Below, in pieces: positions 29,278 through 37,545 of a stretch of DNA of 64,000 nucleotides. The notes beneath the pieces are model-generated. The model worked only from the letters and a program-made list of their open reading frames with translations. It was not told where the DNA came from and did not search any database. Positions within the stretch are counted from its first letter, which is position 1; the number at the start of each line of letters is the position of its first letter. Source of the stretch: Gammaproteobacteria bacterium. Lineage in GTDB: Bacteria; Gemmatimonadota; Gemmatimonadetes; Longimicrobiales; Gaopeijiaceae. The stretch spans positions 52,953 through 116,952 of the forward strand of contig JAPPJO010000038.1 of the NCBI GenBank assembly GCA_028820325.1, given 5' to 3'. The position numbers and the translations under genes were made by a program.

Positions 29278-29751
29278 CTAGGGGAAGCGCAGCCGTACGA
29301 AGGGTTCCTGGGGGCCGTCCGTCGGGGGCGTGGTGGGTGCGCCTTCGCTGCCCCGGACGATGTTGACGATCGCCCAGACGATCGCCGACCCCGCGACCGC
29401 GACGACGCCACCCACGAGAAACCCCGTGCGCGTGCGGTCGACCTCCCGCACGTCGATGCCGACGACGTTGCCGGGATCCACGACCAGGCGCTGGCGCAGG
29501 CCCGGGTCGATGCGCGCGCCTGTGGGCGCGAGCACGGTGGACACCAGCACTTCGGGCTCCCACTGGAGCAGTTCTCCGGTGACCTCGGCGGCACCCGCCC
29601 CCGTCATCTCCTCGAGCTGCGCGGCGCCCTCCTCGGAGAGGCGCAGGCGGACGTCGGTGCCGGGAGGGACCGTCCCCAGCTGGGCCGGCACCCATCGGGC
29701 GCAGCCGGATACCGTCAACAGAAGAGCCAGAATCAGACCGGCGCGTGTCAT
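29278..29751 (-). CDS. Small lipoprotein, tandem paralogue A, function unknown
   Basis: A 157-residue protein with a lipobox (TVSGC, Cys at residue 17), a globular region of about 90 residues rich in polar beta-strand pattern, and one hydrophobic segment near the C-terminus (FLVGGVVAVAGSAIVWAIV) followed by a short tail. I do not recognise a family. It is clearly paralogous to the gene 12 nt upstream: the same length, the same C-A-R-W-V-P-A start after the lipid cysteine, and a shared DVRLRLSEEGAAQLEE block. Both are probably one operon. A lipid anchor plus a transmembrane helix in so small a protein is unusual. Confidence 0.7.
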   Translation of the reverse strand: MTRAGLILALLLTVSGCARWVPAQLGTVPPGTDVRLRLSEEGAAQLEEMTGAGAAEVTGELLQWEPEVLVSTVLAPTGARIDPGLRQRLVVDPGNVVGIDVREVDRTRTGFLVGGVVAVAGSAIVWAIVNIVRGSEGAPTTPPTDGPQEPFVRLRFP

Positions 29752-29763
29752 GTTGGCCTCCGG

Positions 29764-30237
29764 TCAGGGAATGCGAATGCGCACGAAAGGCTCGCTGGGC
29801 GCGTCAGGGGTGGGATTGGTTGCCGCCGTGCCGCCGCCGGCCAGCTGCGACACCACCCACACGATGGCCGAACCTGCCACCACGGCGACGCCTCCGACGA
29901 AGAGTCCGGTGCGTGTGCGGTCCAGTTCCCTGACATCCACCCCGAGGATGTCCTCCTGGTCCACCACGAAGCGCTGGCGCAGGCTGCTGCTGTTCGCACC
30001 GGCTCCGGCGGCCTGCAGCGCGGCCGAGACCATCACTTCGTTGTCCCACTGCAGCAGCTGTCCGGAGACGTCGGACCGGCGGGTCCCGGTCAATTCCTCC
30101 AACTGCGCGGCACCTTCATCCGATAGCCGCAGCCGAACGTCGGTGCCTAACGGAACGTCGCCGACCCGGGCCGGAACCCATCGGGCGCAGCCCGAGACCA
30201 GGATCACGAGCGCCATCAACACACTCGAACGTAGCAT
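29764..30237 (-). CDS. Small lipoprotein, tandem paralogue B, function unknown
   Basis: A 157-residue paralogue of the downstream gene, with lipobox VSGC, the same central block (DVRLRLSDEGAAQLEELTG), a REL/REV-DRTRTG motif before the single hydrophobic helix, and an identical closing pattern (EPFVRIRIP). Most differences are conservative, which points to an old tandem duplication with both copies kept. The first gene of the pair, it is preceded by 182 nt that probably hold its promoter. No function can be proposed from the sequence. Confidence 0.7.
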   Translation of the reverse strand: MLRSSVLMALVILVSGCARWVPARVGDVPLGTDVRLRLSDEGAAQLEELTGTRRSDVSGQLLQWDNEVMVSAALQAAGAGANSSSLRQRFVVDQEDILGVDVRELDRTRTGLFVGGVAVVAGSAIVWVVSQLAGGGTAATNPTPDAPSEPFVRIRIP

Positions 30238-30419
30238 TCTCCGACTCCGGTCAGATCCATGACTGCATGATCGCGAGCTGCCCGCCGCGCGCGGCCGGCA
30301 ACCCGCCCAAGTTATTCCGGTGCCGGAATTCAGGGCAACCGCGTCTCGCGCATGCGCCGCTGCGACGACGATTCATGCCAGACCCGTGCCACCGGCAGGA
30401 GATCGTCCATGGGTGACAC

Positions 30420-31367
30420 TCAGTACACGTCCAGATCCGCCGCCGACGCCACGCGCCCGGTGTACCCCGCCTCGCGCACCTCGCGGATGAGGTCGTCGTC
30501 GGTGGCGGAGCGGTAGAGCTGGTGGTAGAGCACCAGCAGCCCGGGACGGGCCTCCATCGCCAGCGCGGCCACCTCGGCGGTCGAGGTGTGCGCCGCCGCG
30601 TGGTAGATCTGGTTCCGGTGCCGGTCGTAGAAGTCCCGCGAGTACACCTCGTGGACGAGTACGTCGCAGCCGTTGCAGGCCTCGACGAGAGACGGGCTCG
30701 GACGGGCGTCCCCCGAGATGACGATGGTGCGGTCCGGGGTGACGAAGCGGTATCCGAAGGAGACGGGCCAACTGGTGTGCTGGACGGGAATGGCGTCCAC
30801 GCGCACGGTCCCGTCGTCGTAGACCGTTCCCGCCTCGATCTCCCGCGTCAGGGCGCGGTAGTTGTGGGCAGTGCGGCCCTCGAGGCCGAAGAGGCGCATG
30901 TGGACGTCCTCGACCCATGCCTCCTCGATGTTCGTGGTCATGCGCAGCGTACCGGGTGGTCCGTAGACTTCGACGGGCATGTTTCGGCCGTTCTGCCAGG
31001 GGGTGAACATCAGGTCCGGGAGCCCGACCGTGTGATCGCTGTGCAGGTGCGTGATGAAGACCCGCTTGAGGTTCGATGGCGCCAGGGCGGCGATGCCGTT
31101 CCGGGCCGCCGCGGCCGCCCGCCGCACGACCCCCGCCCCCGCGTCCACCAGGTAGGACTCCTCCCCGACCACCACCGCAACCGAAGGCCCGAACCGATCC
31201 GGGTCGGCGATGGGCGTTCCGGTTCCGAGAATCACAAGCCGGGTCGCGGGTTCCTGGGCGCGAACGGCGGTTGAACCCGGGAGGATGGCGGCCGCGGGCA
31301 GAGACGCCAGCAACGGCGCGGCCAGGAGGGCCCGGAGGGGCGCGGGTATGCGCAGATAACGGTTCAT
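30420..31367 (-). CDS. Secreted MBL-fold metallohydrolase, ribonuclease-Z-like
   Basis: A 315-residue metallo-beta-lactamase-fold protein with an N-terminal signal (cleavage near VRAQ). The start is set at ATG 31367 from the signal; the frame is open to 31466. Zinc ligands are seen in THLHSDHTVG, the His of PVQHTSWPV, the Asp of ISGDARPS and the late His (AAAHTS). The motif spacing resembles RNase Z/arylsulfatase-like members, but export argues against tRNA processing; cleavage of a phosphoester or sulfate ester outside the cytoplasm is more likely. Divergent from the fpg-like gene. Confidence 0.85.
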   Translation of the reverse strand: MNRYLRIPAPLRALLAAPLLASLPAAAILPGSTAVRAQEPATRLVILGTGTPIADPDRFGPSVAVVVGEESYLVDAGAGVVRRAAAAARNGIAALAPSNLKRVFITHLHSDHTVGLPDLMFTPWQNGRNMPVEVYGPPGTLRMTTNIEEAWVEDVHMRLFGLEGRTAHNYRALTREIEAGTVYDDGTVRVDAIPVQHTSWPVSFGYRFVTPDRTIVISGDARPSPSLVEACNGCDVLVHEVYSRDFYDRHRNQIYHAAAHTSTAEVAALAMEARPGLLVLYHQLYRSATDDDLIREVREAGYTGRVASAADLDVY

Positions 31368-31592
31368 GGTGGGTCGCCCGCCTGCGTGGAAGGGTTGGAC
31401 GGGATGGTGCCCGTCGCCGCTCGGACCGGGCTCGCGGGCCGGGTGCCGGCAGCGCGCGCCGACCATGACGGTAGCCGGTGACGCGTCCCGGCAACAGCAG
31501 CGACGGCTCCGGGTCCGTTCCCGGGGGCGAGCGCAGAATCGACGCGGCGCCTCCCACTGGCGCCCCGCCGTCCACAGCCTCGATCTTTCGGC

Positions 31593-32501
31593 ATGCCCGA
31601 ACTTCCGGAAGTCTGCCTGTACGTGAACGCGCTCGACGCCCGCATCACCGGGCAGCCCATCGAGCGCGTCCGGCTGCGCTCGCCGTCGCTGCTAAAGACG
31701 TTCGATCCCCCTGCCTCGGACCTCCTGGGCAAACGCGTGCGCTCCATCGGGCGCATCGGCAAGCGCATCGCGCTGCACCTGGACGACGACCTGCACGCCG
31801 TCATCCACCTCATGATCGCGGGGCGCTTCCAGTGGCGGGATGCCGGCGCGCCCCTGCCCGGGAAGCGCGCGGCGGGGGCCCTGGACTTCCCCAACGGCAC
31901 CCTGATTCTGACCGAGGCCAGCACGAAGAAGAGGATGTCGATGTGGGTGGTGCGCGGGGACGAGGCCCTGCTGCGGCTCGACCCCGGGGGCGTCGAACCC
32001 CTGGAGGTCGACTTCCCCGGGTTTCAGGCGGCGCTCGTGCGCGAGAACCGGACCCTCAAGCGGGCGCTCACCGATCCCAGGATCCTGAGCGGCATCGGCA
32101 ACGCGCACTCCGACGAGATTCTGCTCGCGGCGGGCCTCTCGCCGGTGCGCCTTACGCGCCGGCTGTCGACCGGGGAACTCCGCCGCCTGTACGAGGCCAC
32201 CCGGACCTCTCTGCGCGCATGGACCGAGCGTCTGCAGGCCGAGGCGGGCGGGAGCTTCCCGAAAAAGGTCACCGCGTTCCATCCTGCGATGGCCGCCCAC
32301 GGGAAGTTCGGCAAGCCCTGTCCCCGGTGCGGCACCCCGATTCAGCGCATCGTCTACGCCAGCCGCGAGACGAACTATTGCCCGGAATGTCAGACGGGGG
32401 GCAGGCTCTTGGCCGACCGGGCGCTGTCCAGGCTCCTGCGTCGGGACTGGCCGCGCACGCTGGAGGAGCTCGAGGCGATACGGACGCCGGACACCGCATG
32501 A
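31593..32501 (+). CDS. Formamidopyrimidine-DNA glycosylase / endonuclease VIII family protein
   Basis: A 302-residue base-excision repair glycosylase. The mature N-terminal Pro that forms the Schiff base and the catalytic Glu are in MPELPEV; the helix-two-turn-helix region is DPRILSGIGNAHSDEIL; the C-terminal zinc finger has CPRC and CPEC pairs. Fpg or Nei specificity cannot be decided. The ATG is fixed by the need for Pro2. It is followed after 37 nt by an ATPase gene. Two further repair genes (ExoIII, Ada-like) lie 4-6 kb downstream on the other strand. Confidence 0.9.
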   Translation: MPELPEVCLYVNALDARITGQPIERVRLRSPSLLKTFDPPASDLLGKRVRSIGRIGKRIALHLDDDLHAVIHLMIAGRFQWRDAGAPLPGKRAAGALDFPNGTLILTEASTKKRMSMWVVRGDEALLRLDPGGVEPLEVDFPGFQAALVRENRTLKRALTDPRILSGIGNAHSDEILLAAGLSPVRLTRRLSTGELRRLYEATRTSLRAWTERLQAEAGGSFPKKVTAFHPAMAAHGKFGKPCPRCGTPIQRIVYASRETNYCPECQTGGRLLADRALSRLLRRDWPRTLEELEAIRTPDTA

Positions 32502-32538
32502 GGAGGGGCGCAGGGATGTCGGAACGGGACATCGCGGG

Positions 32539-33342
32539 GTGTTAGAGCGCATTCATTTCCCGGACGTCGATGGGCGGGCGGATGAATTCCCGTTCAATAT
32601 CCCGGCCCTGCAGGGCCTCGAGGCCCTGGACGTCGCGACTTCCGTAACGCTCCTGGTGGGAGAGAACGGCTCGGGCAAGTCGACCGTGCTCGAGGCTCTC
32701 GCGGCGGCGACCGGGCTGCCCACCGTCGGGAGCAGGAGTGTGGACCGGGACCCCACGCTGGCGCCGCAGCGCCGCCTGGCGAAGATGCTCAGGCTCGCGT
32801 GGAGCAAGCGCACGCACCGCGGCTTCTTTTTGCGCGCCGAAGACTTCTTCGGTTTCGCGCGCCACATGGCCCGGCTGAGGATCGAGTTTCAGCGGGAGCT
32901 CGCCGAGGTCGACGAGCGATTCCGCGAGCACTCCCCGCTGGCGCGGACACTCGCGCGCGGTCCCGCCGCGGGCTCCATTGCGGCCATCGAGCGCAAGTAT
33001 GGGGCGGACCTGGACGCCAACTCCCATGGCGAAGGCTTTCTGAAGCTCTTTCGCGAGCGCTTCGTCCCCGGAGGGCTCTATCTGCTGGACGAACCCGAGG
33101 CCGCGCTCTCTCCCCAGAGCCAGCTCGGCTTCATGGCCATGATGCGCGACATGATCGACCAGGATTCGCAGTTTCTGATCGCCACCCATTCGCCCATCCT
33201 GATGGCCGTTCCCGGGGCCAGGATCTACGACTTCGACGGGCGGCCCGTTCGCGAAGTGACGTTCGAGGAGATCGAGGCCGTGAACCTGACCCGCGATTTC
33301 CTCAATGCTCCAGAACGCTTCCTGCGCCATCTCTGGAGCTGA
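32539..33342 (+). CDS. AAA-family (SMC/ABC-type) ATPase
   Basis: A 267-residue ATPase with Walker A GENGSGKST (about residues 40-48), a short helical insert, Walker B LYLLDEPEAALSP and a switch histidine in IATHSPIL. It resembles the single-domain OLD/YbjD/AAA_21 group. No nuclease domain is present. The GTG start at 32539 has no strong ribosome-binding site. Its role is unknown; proximity to the glycosylase suggests DNA metabolism, but that rests on position only. Confidence 0.82.
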   Translation: MLERIHFPDVDGRADEFPFNIPALQGLEALDVATSVTLLVGENGSGKSTVLEALAAATGLPTVGSRSVDRDPTLAPQRRLAKMLRLAWSKRTHRGFFLRAEDFFGFARHMARLRIEFQRELAEVDERFREHSPLARTLARGPAAGSIAAIERKYGADLDANSHGEGFLKLFRERFVPGGLYLLDEPEAALSPQSQLGFMAMMRDMIDQDSQFLIATHSPILMAVPGARIYDFDGRPVREVTFEEIEAVNLTRDFLNAPERFLRHLWS

Positions 33343-33400
33343 TCGCGCCGACCCGCGCGCCTCCCGCATGCTTCGGTGTCCCGAAGGTGCGGCTTGATAT

Positions 33401-33436
33401 TTAGGCACGCCTAACTTATTCATTAGGCAAGCCTAC
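33401..33436. promoter_or_regulatory. Twin DtxR/IdeR-type operator upstream of the feo operon
   Basis: Two inverted repeats lie side by side: TTAGGCACGCCTAA at 33401-33414 (perfect 6-bp arms) and TTAGGCAAGCCTAC at 33423-33436 (one mismatch). Their centres are 22 bp apart, two helical turns. The half site TTAGGC/GCCTAA is that of iron- or manganese-dependent DtxR-family repressors. The next gene encodes such a repressor fused to FeoA, so autoregulation by iron is likely. Confidence 0.82.
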
Positions 33437-33490
33437 AAATCGTCAACGGCCGCCTCCCGCTTGCCGGTCTCCCGGCTGGGTTACCCGGAT

Positions 33491-34546
33491 ATGATCGATC
33501 CCGGATTCGCGCTTCTCGTCTTCGCCGTGGCGGTGGTGTTTGCCGCTGTCCTGCTGTGGCCGCGCAGGGGGCTTCTGGCGCGGGTCATGGGCGCCGCGCG
33601 CATGACGGAGCGGGTGCGAATCGAAGACGCGCTCAAGCACCTCTTCAACTGCGAGTACCTGGCCCTTCCTTCCACGCTCGAGAGCCTCGCGGGAGGACTC
33701 GGGATGCGCCGCGGCCGCGCAGGGCGCCTGGTCGCCCGCCTGTGCGAACTGGGGCTCGCGGAAGCGCGCGGCACGGCCGTCTCGCTGACGGGGGCGGGCC
33801 GGTCCTACGCCCTCCGGGTGGTGCGAACCCACCGGCTGTGGGAGCGCTACCTGGCAGACCGCACGGGCGTGGCGGAGGCCGACTGGCACGCGCAGGCGGA
33901 GGTGCGGGAGCACCGCATGTCGGAGGCGGAAACGGATGCCCTGGCGGCGCGCCTGGGTCATCCCCGCTTCGACCCTCACGGCGATCCCATTCCGACCGCC
34001 CGGGGCGAAGTGCCGCCGCGCACAGGGGTCGCCCTGACACAGCTGCGCGCGGGAGCGGGCGCCCGCATCGTCCATCTGGAGGACGAGCCGCGCGAGATCT
34101 ACCTGGGATTGCTGGTGGAGGGGCTCTCCCCGGGCATGGAGATCCGGGTCGTGGATGTCTCGCCGACGGGGGTCAGGTTTCTCCTTTGGGGCAGGGAGCA
34201 CCTTCTCGATCCGGTAGCTGCGGCGAGCGTAACCGTGGAGCCGGCGGAGGACATGGTGGTGCCGTCCGAACCGCCCAGGACGCTCGCCGGGCTGGCGCTG
34301 GGCGAGACCGGCGTCGTGGACCGCATTGCGCCCGCCTGCCAGGGTCCTGCGCGGCGCCGTCTGCTGGACCTGGGCGTCGTTCCCGGCACGCCCGTGCGCG
34401 CGACCTTGCGCGGGGCGGGCGGCGACCCCACCGCCTACCAGATCCGGGGCGCGACCATCGCGCTCAGGAGGGAGCAGGCGTCCCGAGTGGAGCTCGCGCC
34501 CGGGGCTGAAGAGGCGGCCCGGGGCCACAAGGCGGGATCCCCATGA
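33491..34546 (+). CDS. Membrane-anchored DtxR-family regulator fused to FeoA/SH3 domains
   Basis: A 351-residue protein. ATG 33491 is preferred to the TTG at 33461. Residues 5-23 form one transmembrane helix. A winged-helix DNA-binding domain follows (about 41-110), then the metal-binding dimerisation domain (about 113-170) with HRLWERYL, the His/Glu segment DWHAQAEVREH and DPHGDPIP. The C-terminal half has two SH3-like FeoA domains (about 180-255 and 270-340). The stop overlaps the FeoB start by 4 nt. It probably senses Fe2+, represses its own operon through the twin operator and may contact FeoB at the membrane. Related fusions occur in Gemmatimonadota and Chlorobi-type genomes. Confidence 0.85.
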   Translation: MIDPGFALLVFAVAVVFAAVLLWPRRGLLARVMGAARMTERVRIEDALKHLFNCEYLALPSTLESLAGGLGMRRGRAGRLVARLCELGLAEARGTAVSLTGAGRSYALRVVRTHRLWERYLADRTGVAEADWHAQAEVREHRMSEAETDALAARLGHPRFDPHGDPIPTARGEVPPRTGVALTQLRAGAGARIVHLEDEPREIYLGLLVEGLSPGMEIRVVDVSPTGVRFLLWGREHLLDPVAAASVTVEPAEDMVVPSEPPRTLAGLALGETGVVDRIAPACQGPARRRLLDLGVVPGTPVRATLRGAGGDPTAYQIRGATIALRREQASRVELAPGAEEAARGHKAGSP

Positions 34547-36738
34547 TCGCCCGCGCGCGCCGCCGGAGGGGGTGTGGAACGGACCACGAGCCCCGCCTGG
34601 TGAAGCTGGGCATCCATCCCGGCCGGTGGGACTACCTGGTCGCCCTGGCCGGCAACCCCAATACCGGCAAGAGCACCGTGTTCAACGCGCTCACCGGGCT
34701 CCGCCAGCACACCGGCAACTGGCCGGGAAAGACGGTCGTGCGTTCGGAGGGCGCCTTCCTGCACGACGAACACCGGGTGAAGGTGGTCGACCTCCCGGGG
34801 ACCTACTCCCTGCAGGCCGGCAGCACCGACGAAGAAGTGGCGCGGGACTTCATCCTGTTCGGCCGCCCCGACGTGACCGTGGTCGTGGTGGACGCGACCC
34901 GCCTCGAACGCAACCTCAACCTGGCCCTCCAGATCCTCGAGATCACTTCCCGGGTGGTGGTGTGCCTGAACCTGGTCGACGAGGCGCGCCGGCACGGCAT
35001 CGCGGTGGACGAGAAGAAGCTGGCGCGCGAACTGGGCGTGCCCGTGGTCGCCACGGTGGCCCGGCAGGGGGAGGGCATCGACGAGCTGATGCGCGCGGTG
35101 CACGACATGGCGACCGGCGATCCGGCCGCGTCGCCCTTGCGGGCCGCCACCCATACACCCGAGGTGGAGCAGGCGGTCTCCGCTCTCGCGCCCACCATCG
35201 AGACGGCCTTCCCCGGACTCCCCAACGCCCGCTGGGTGGCGCTCCGCCTGCTCAACGCGGACGAGCGCGTGCAGGAGGCGCTGCGTACCGGCGACATCGG
35301 CGGCACGGGCACGAAAGGGGCCGCGCGCGAGGAGGTCCTGGAGCTGGCGTCCCAGTTGCGCTGGGAGCTCCCGACGGACTTCCACGACTCCCTGGTGACC
35401 GCCTTCTACCGGGAATCGGAACGCATTGCCCGGGCCGCGGAAGTCCGGGGGCTGCGCCGCATGGGCCTCGACCTGGACCGCACACTCGACCGCGCCCTCA
35501 CCAGCCGCTGGACCGGATTCCCGGTCATGCTGCTCATCCTCACGGTGGTGTTCTGGCTCACCATCGCAGGGGCCAACGTCCCCTCCTCGCTGCTCGCCAC
35601 CCTGCTCGTCGACCAGGTCCACCCCTGGCTGGCCGGAGCGGGCTCCGCGCTCTCCATGCCCTGGTGGCTGTCGGGGTTCCTCTTCGACGGAGTGTACCTT
35701 GCCACCGCATGGGTGGTGAGCGTCATGCTCCCGCCCATGGCGATCTTCTTTCCGCTCTTCACGCTGCTGGAGGACTTCGGCTACCTGCCGCGCGTGGCCT
35801 TCAACCTCGACGGGCTCTTCCGCCGGGTGGGCGCCCACGGCAAGCAGGCGCTCACCATGAGCATGGGTTTCGGCTGCAACGCAGCGGGCGTGGTGGCCGC
35901 GCGCATCATCGACAGCCCGCGCGAGCGCCTCCTCGCCATCGTCACCAACAACTTCTCGCTCTGCAACGGCCGCTGGCCCACGCAGATCCTGATCGCGACC
36001 ATCTTCATCGGCGCCGTCGCGCCCGCGCACCTGGCCGGCCTGGTCTCGGCGACGGCCGTTGTCGGAGTCGCCGTGCTGGGCATCCTCTTCATGTTCGCAA
36101 CCTCCTGGCTGCTCTCGAAGACCCTGCTGCGCGGCGAAGCCTCCACCTTCAGCCTGGAGCTTCCTCCCTACCGGCCCCCGCGCATCCTGCAGACGCTCTA
36201 CACCTCGCTCATCGACCGGACCCTGATCGTGCTCTGGCGCGCGGTCGTATTCGCCATGCCCGCCGGGGCGGTGATCTGGCTCACGTCCAACATCGTCGTG
36301 GGCGACGCGAGCCTGGCCGAGCACTTCGTGACCTGGTCGAATCCGCTGGGGGTGCTGCTGGGGCTGAACGGGGTGATCCTGCTGGCCTACCTGGTGGCGA
36401 TTCCCGCCAACGAGATCGTCATCCCGACGATCCTGATGCTCACCGTGATGACCGCGGGCATCGCCGGCGCCGGCGAGGGCGCGGGGGTCATGTTCGAGCT
36501 GAGTTCGGCGACGGACGTGGGAACCCTGCTGGCGGCAGGCGGATGGACGCTGCTCACCGGCGTCTGTCTCATGCTCTTCAGCCTGCTGCACAATCCCTGC
36601 TCCACCACCCTGTACACCATCTACAAGGAGACCGGGAGCGTGAAGTGGACCACGGTCTCGGCCCTGGCCCCGCTGGGGATCGGCTTCGTGGTGTGCTTCC
36701 TGGTGGCCCAGGCCTGGAGGCTGGTGGCGGGCGCCTGA
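34543..36738 (+). CDS. feoB: Ferrous iron transporter B
   Basis: A 731-residue inner-membrane Fe2+ transporter with a cytosolic GTPase domain: G1 GNPNTGKST (37-45), the FeoB signature TGLRQHTGNWPGKTV, G3 DLPG (83-86), G4 NLVD. A helical GDI-like region and two gate domains follow. The first gate segment reads GFGCNAAGVVAARIIDSPRERL with NNFSLCNGRWP, a variant of the usual FeoB sequence that keeps two pore-region cysteines. NEIVIPTILML is the second gate. Translation is coupled to the DtxR-FeoA gene by the 4-nt overlap, so FeoA function is supplied by that fusion. Confidence 0.95.
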   Translation: MIARARRRRGCGTDHEPRLVKLGIHPGRWDYLVALAGNPNTGKSTVFNALTGLRQHTGNWPGKTVVRSEGAFLHDEHRVKVVDLPGTYSLQAGSTDEEVARDFILFGRPDVTVVVVDATRLERNLNLALQILEITSRVVVCLNLVDEARRHGIAVDEKKLARELGVPVVATVARQGEGIDELMRAVHDMATGDPAASPLRAATHTPEVEQAVSALAPTIETAFPGLPNARWVALRLLNADERVQEALRTGDIGGTGTKGAAREEVLELASQLRWELPTDFHDSLVTAFYRESERIARAAEVRGLRRMGLDLDRTLDRALTSRWTGFPVMLLILTVVFWLTIAGANVPSSLLATLLVDQVHPWLAGAGSALSMPWWLSGFLFDGVYLATAWVVSVMLPPMAIFFPLFTLLEDFGYLPRVAFNLDGLFRRVGAHGKQALTMSMGFGCNAAGVVAARIIDSPRERLLAIVTNNFSLCNGRWPTQILIATIFIGAVAPAHLAGLVSATAVVGVAVLGILFMFATSWLLSKTLLRGEASTFSLELPPYRPPRILQTLYTSLIDRTLIVLWRAVVFAMPAGAVIWLTSNIVVGDASLAEHFVTWSNPLGVLLGLNGVILLAYLVAIPANEIVIPTILMLTVMTAGIAGAGEGAGVMFELSSATDVGTLLAAGGWTLLTGVCLMLFSLLHNPCSTTLYTIYKETGSVKWTTVSALAPLGIGFVVCFLVAQAWRLVAGA

Positions 36739-36762
36739 CCGAGGCTCCGGCCAACCCCTCCC

Positions 36763-37545
36763 TCAGACGTCGAATTCCGCAACCACGGGGGCGTGGTCCG
36801 AGGGCTTCTCCGAGAACGGCCCCTTCTTGCGCGCCTCCCGGTCCACGAAGGCGTCGGTCGAGCACGCGGCGAGGCTCTCAGTGGCGTAGATGTGGTCGAT
36901 GCGCAGGCCGTTGTTGCGCGGGAAGGCGAGCCTCTGGTACGCCCACCAGGTGTAGATCGACCCCTCGGGATTATGCCGTTCGAACACATCGTGCAGCCCC
37001 CAATCGCGGATGCGCTCGAGGGCGCCTCGTGCCGCGTAGTGGCACAGGACGCTGTCCTTCCAGTCCTCCAGCTGGTTCACGTCGCGGTCCCGCGGCGCAA
37101 CGTTGAAGTCGCCGGCCAGCACCAGCGCCTCGGAGGGGGAGGCGGTCTGCTCCAGATGCTCCCGCAGCCGTCGCAGCCAGTCCAGCTTGTAGCCGTACTT
37201 GTCCGTGCCCACGCGCGCGCCGTTGGGGACGTACGCCGAGAGCACCCGGACGCCGTTCACCGTGGCCGCCACCAGCCGCGCCTGCGGGTCGCGGTCGGCG
37301 GGCCCCATGCCCACCTCGATGTCGCGCGCCGGGGCGCGGCTCAGGATCGCCACGCCGTTGTAGGTGCGCTGCCCGTACACCGCGGCGTGGTAGCCCAGCT
37401 CCTCGACCGCGTCCAGCGGGAACGCTGCGTCCGCCACCTTCAGCTCCTGGAGGCACAGGACGTCGGGCCGATGCAGGCGCAGCCAGGTCAGCACGCGCTC
37501 GCGGCGGGCGTTGATGGAATTGACGTTCCAGGTCACGATCTTCAT
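36763..37545 (-). CDS. xth: Exodeoxyribonuclease III
   Basis: A 260-residue AP endonuclease/3'-5' exonuclease for abasic-site repair. The start is ATG 37545 (MKIVTWNVNSINAR), since the longer frame adds unrelated residues. Diagnostic motifs: CLQELKV (metal Glu), the catalytic Tyr region SAYVPNG, GDFNVAPRDRD (Asp/Asn), WWAYQ and the final SDHAPV (His). The ATG overlaps the stop of the upstream Ada-like gene by 4 nt, so the two repair enzymes are co-translated. Confidence 0.95.
   Translation of the reverse strand: MKIVTWNVNSINARRERVLTWLRLHRPDVLCLQELKVADAAFPLDAVEELGYHAAVYGQRTYNGVAILSRAPARDIEVGMGPADRDPQARLVAATVNGVRVLSAYVPNGARVGTDKYGYKLDWLRRLREHLEQTASPSEALVLAGDFNVAPRDRDVNQLEDWKDSVLCHYAARGALERIRDWGLHDVFERHNPEGSIYTWWAYQRLAFPRNNGLRIDHIYATESLAACSTDAFVDREARKKGPFSEKPSDHAPVVAEFDV

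Noticed and set aside
34326..37106. 926-residue ORF overlapping feoB
   Set aside because: It is an arginine- and proline-rich shadow in another frame of feoB, a clear transporter gene; such long shadow frames are common at this GC content.
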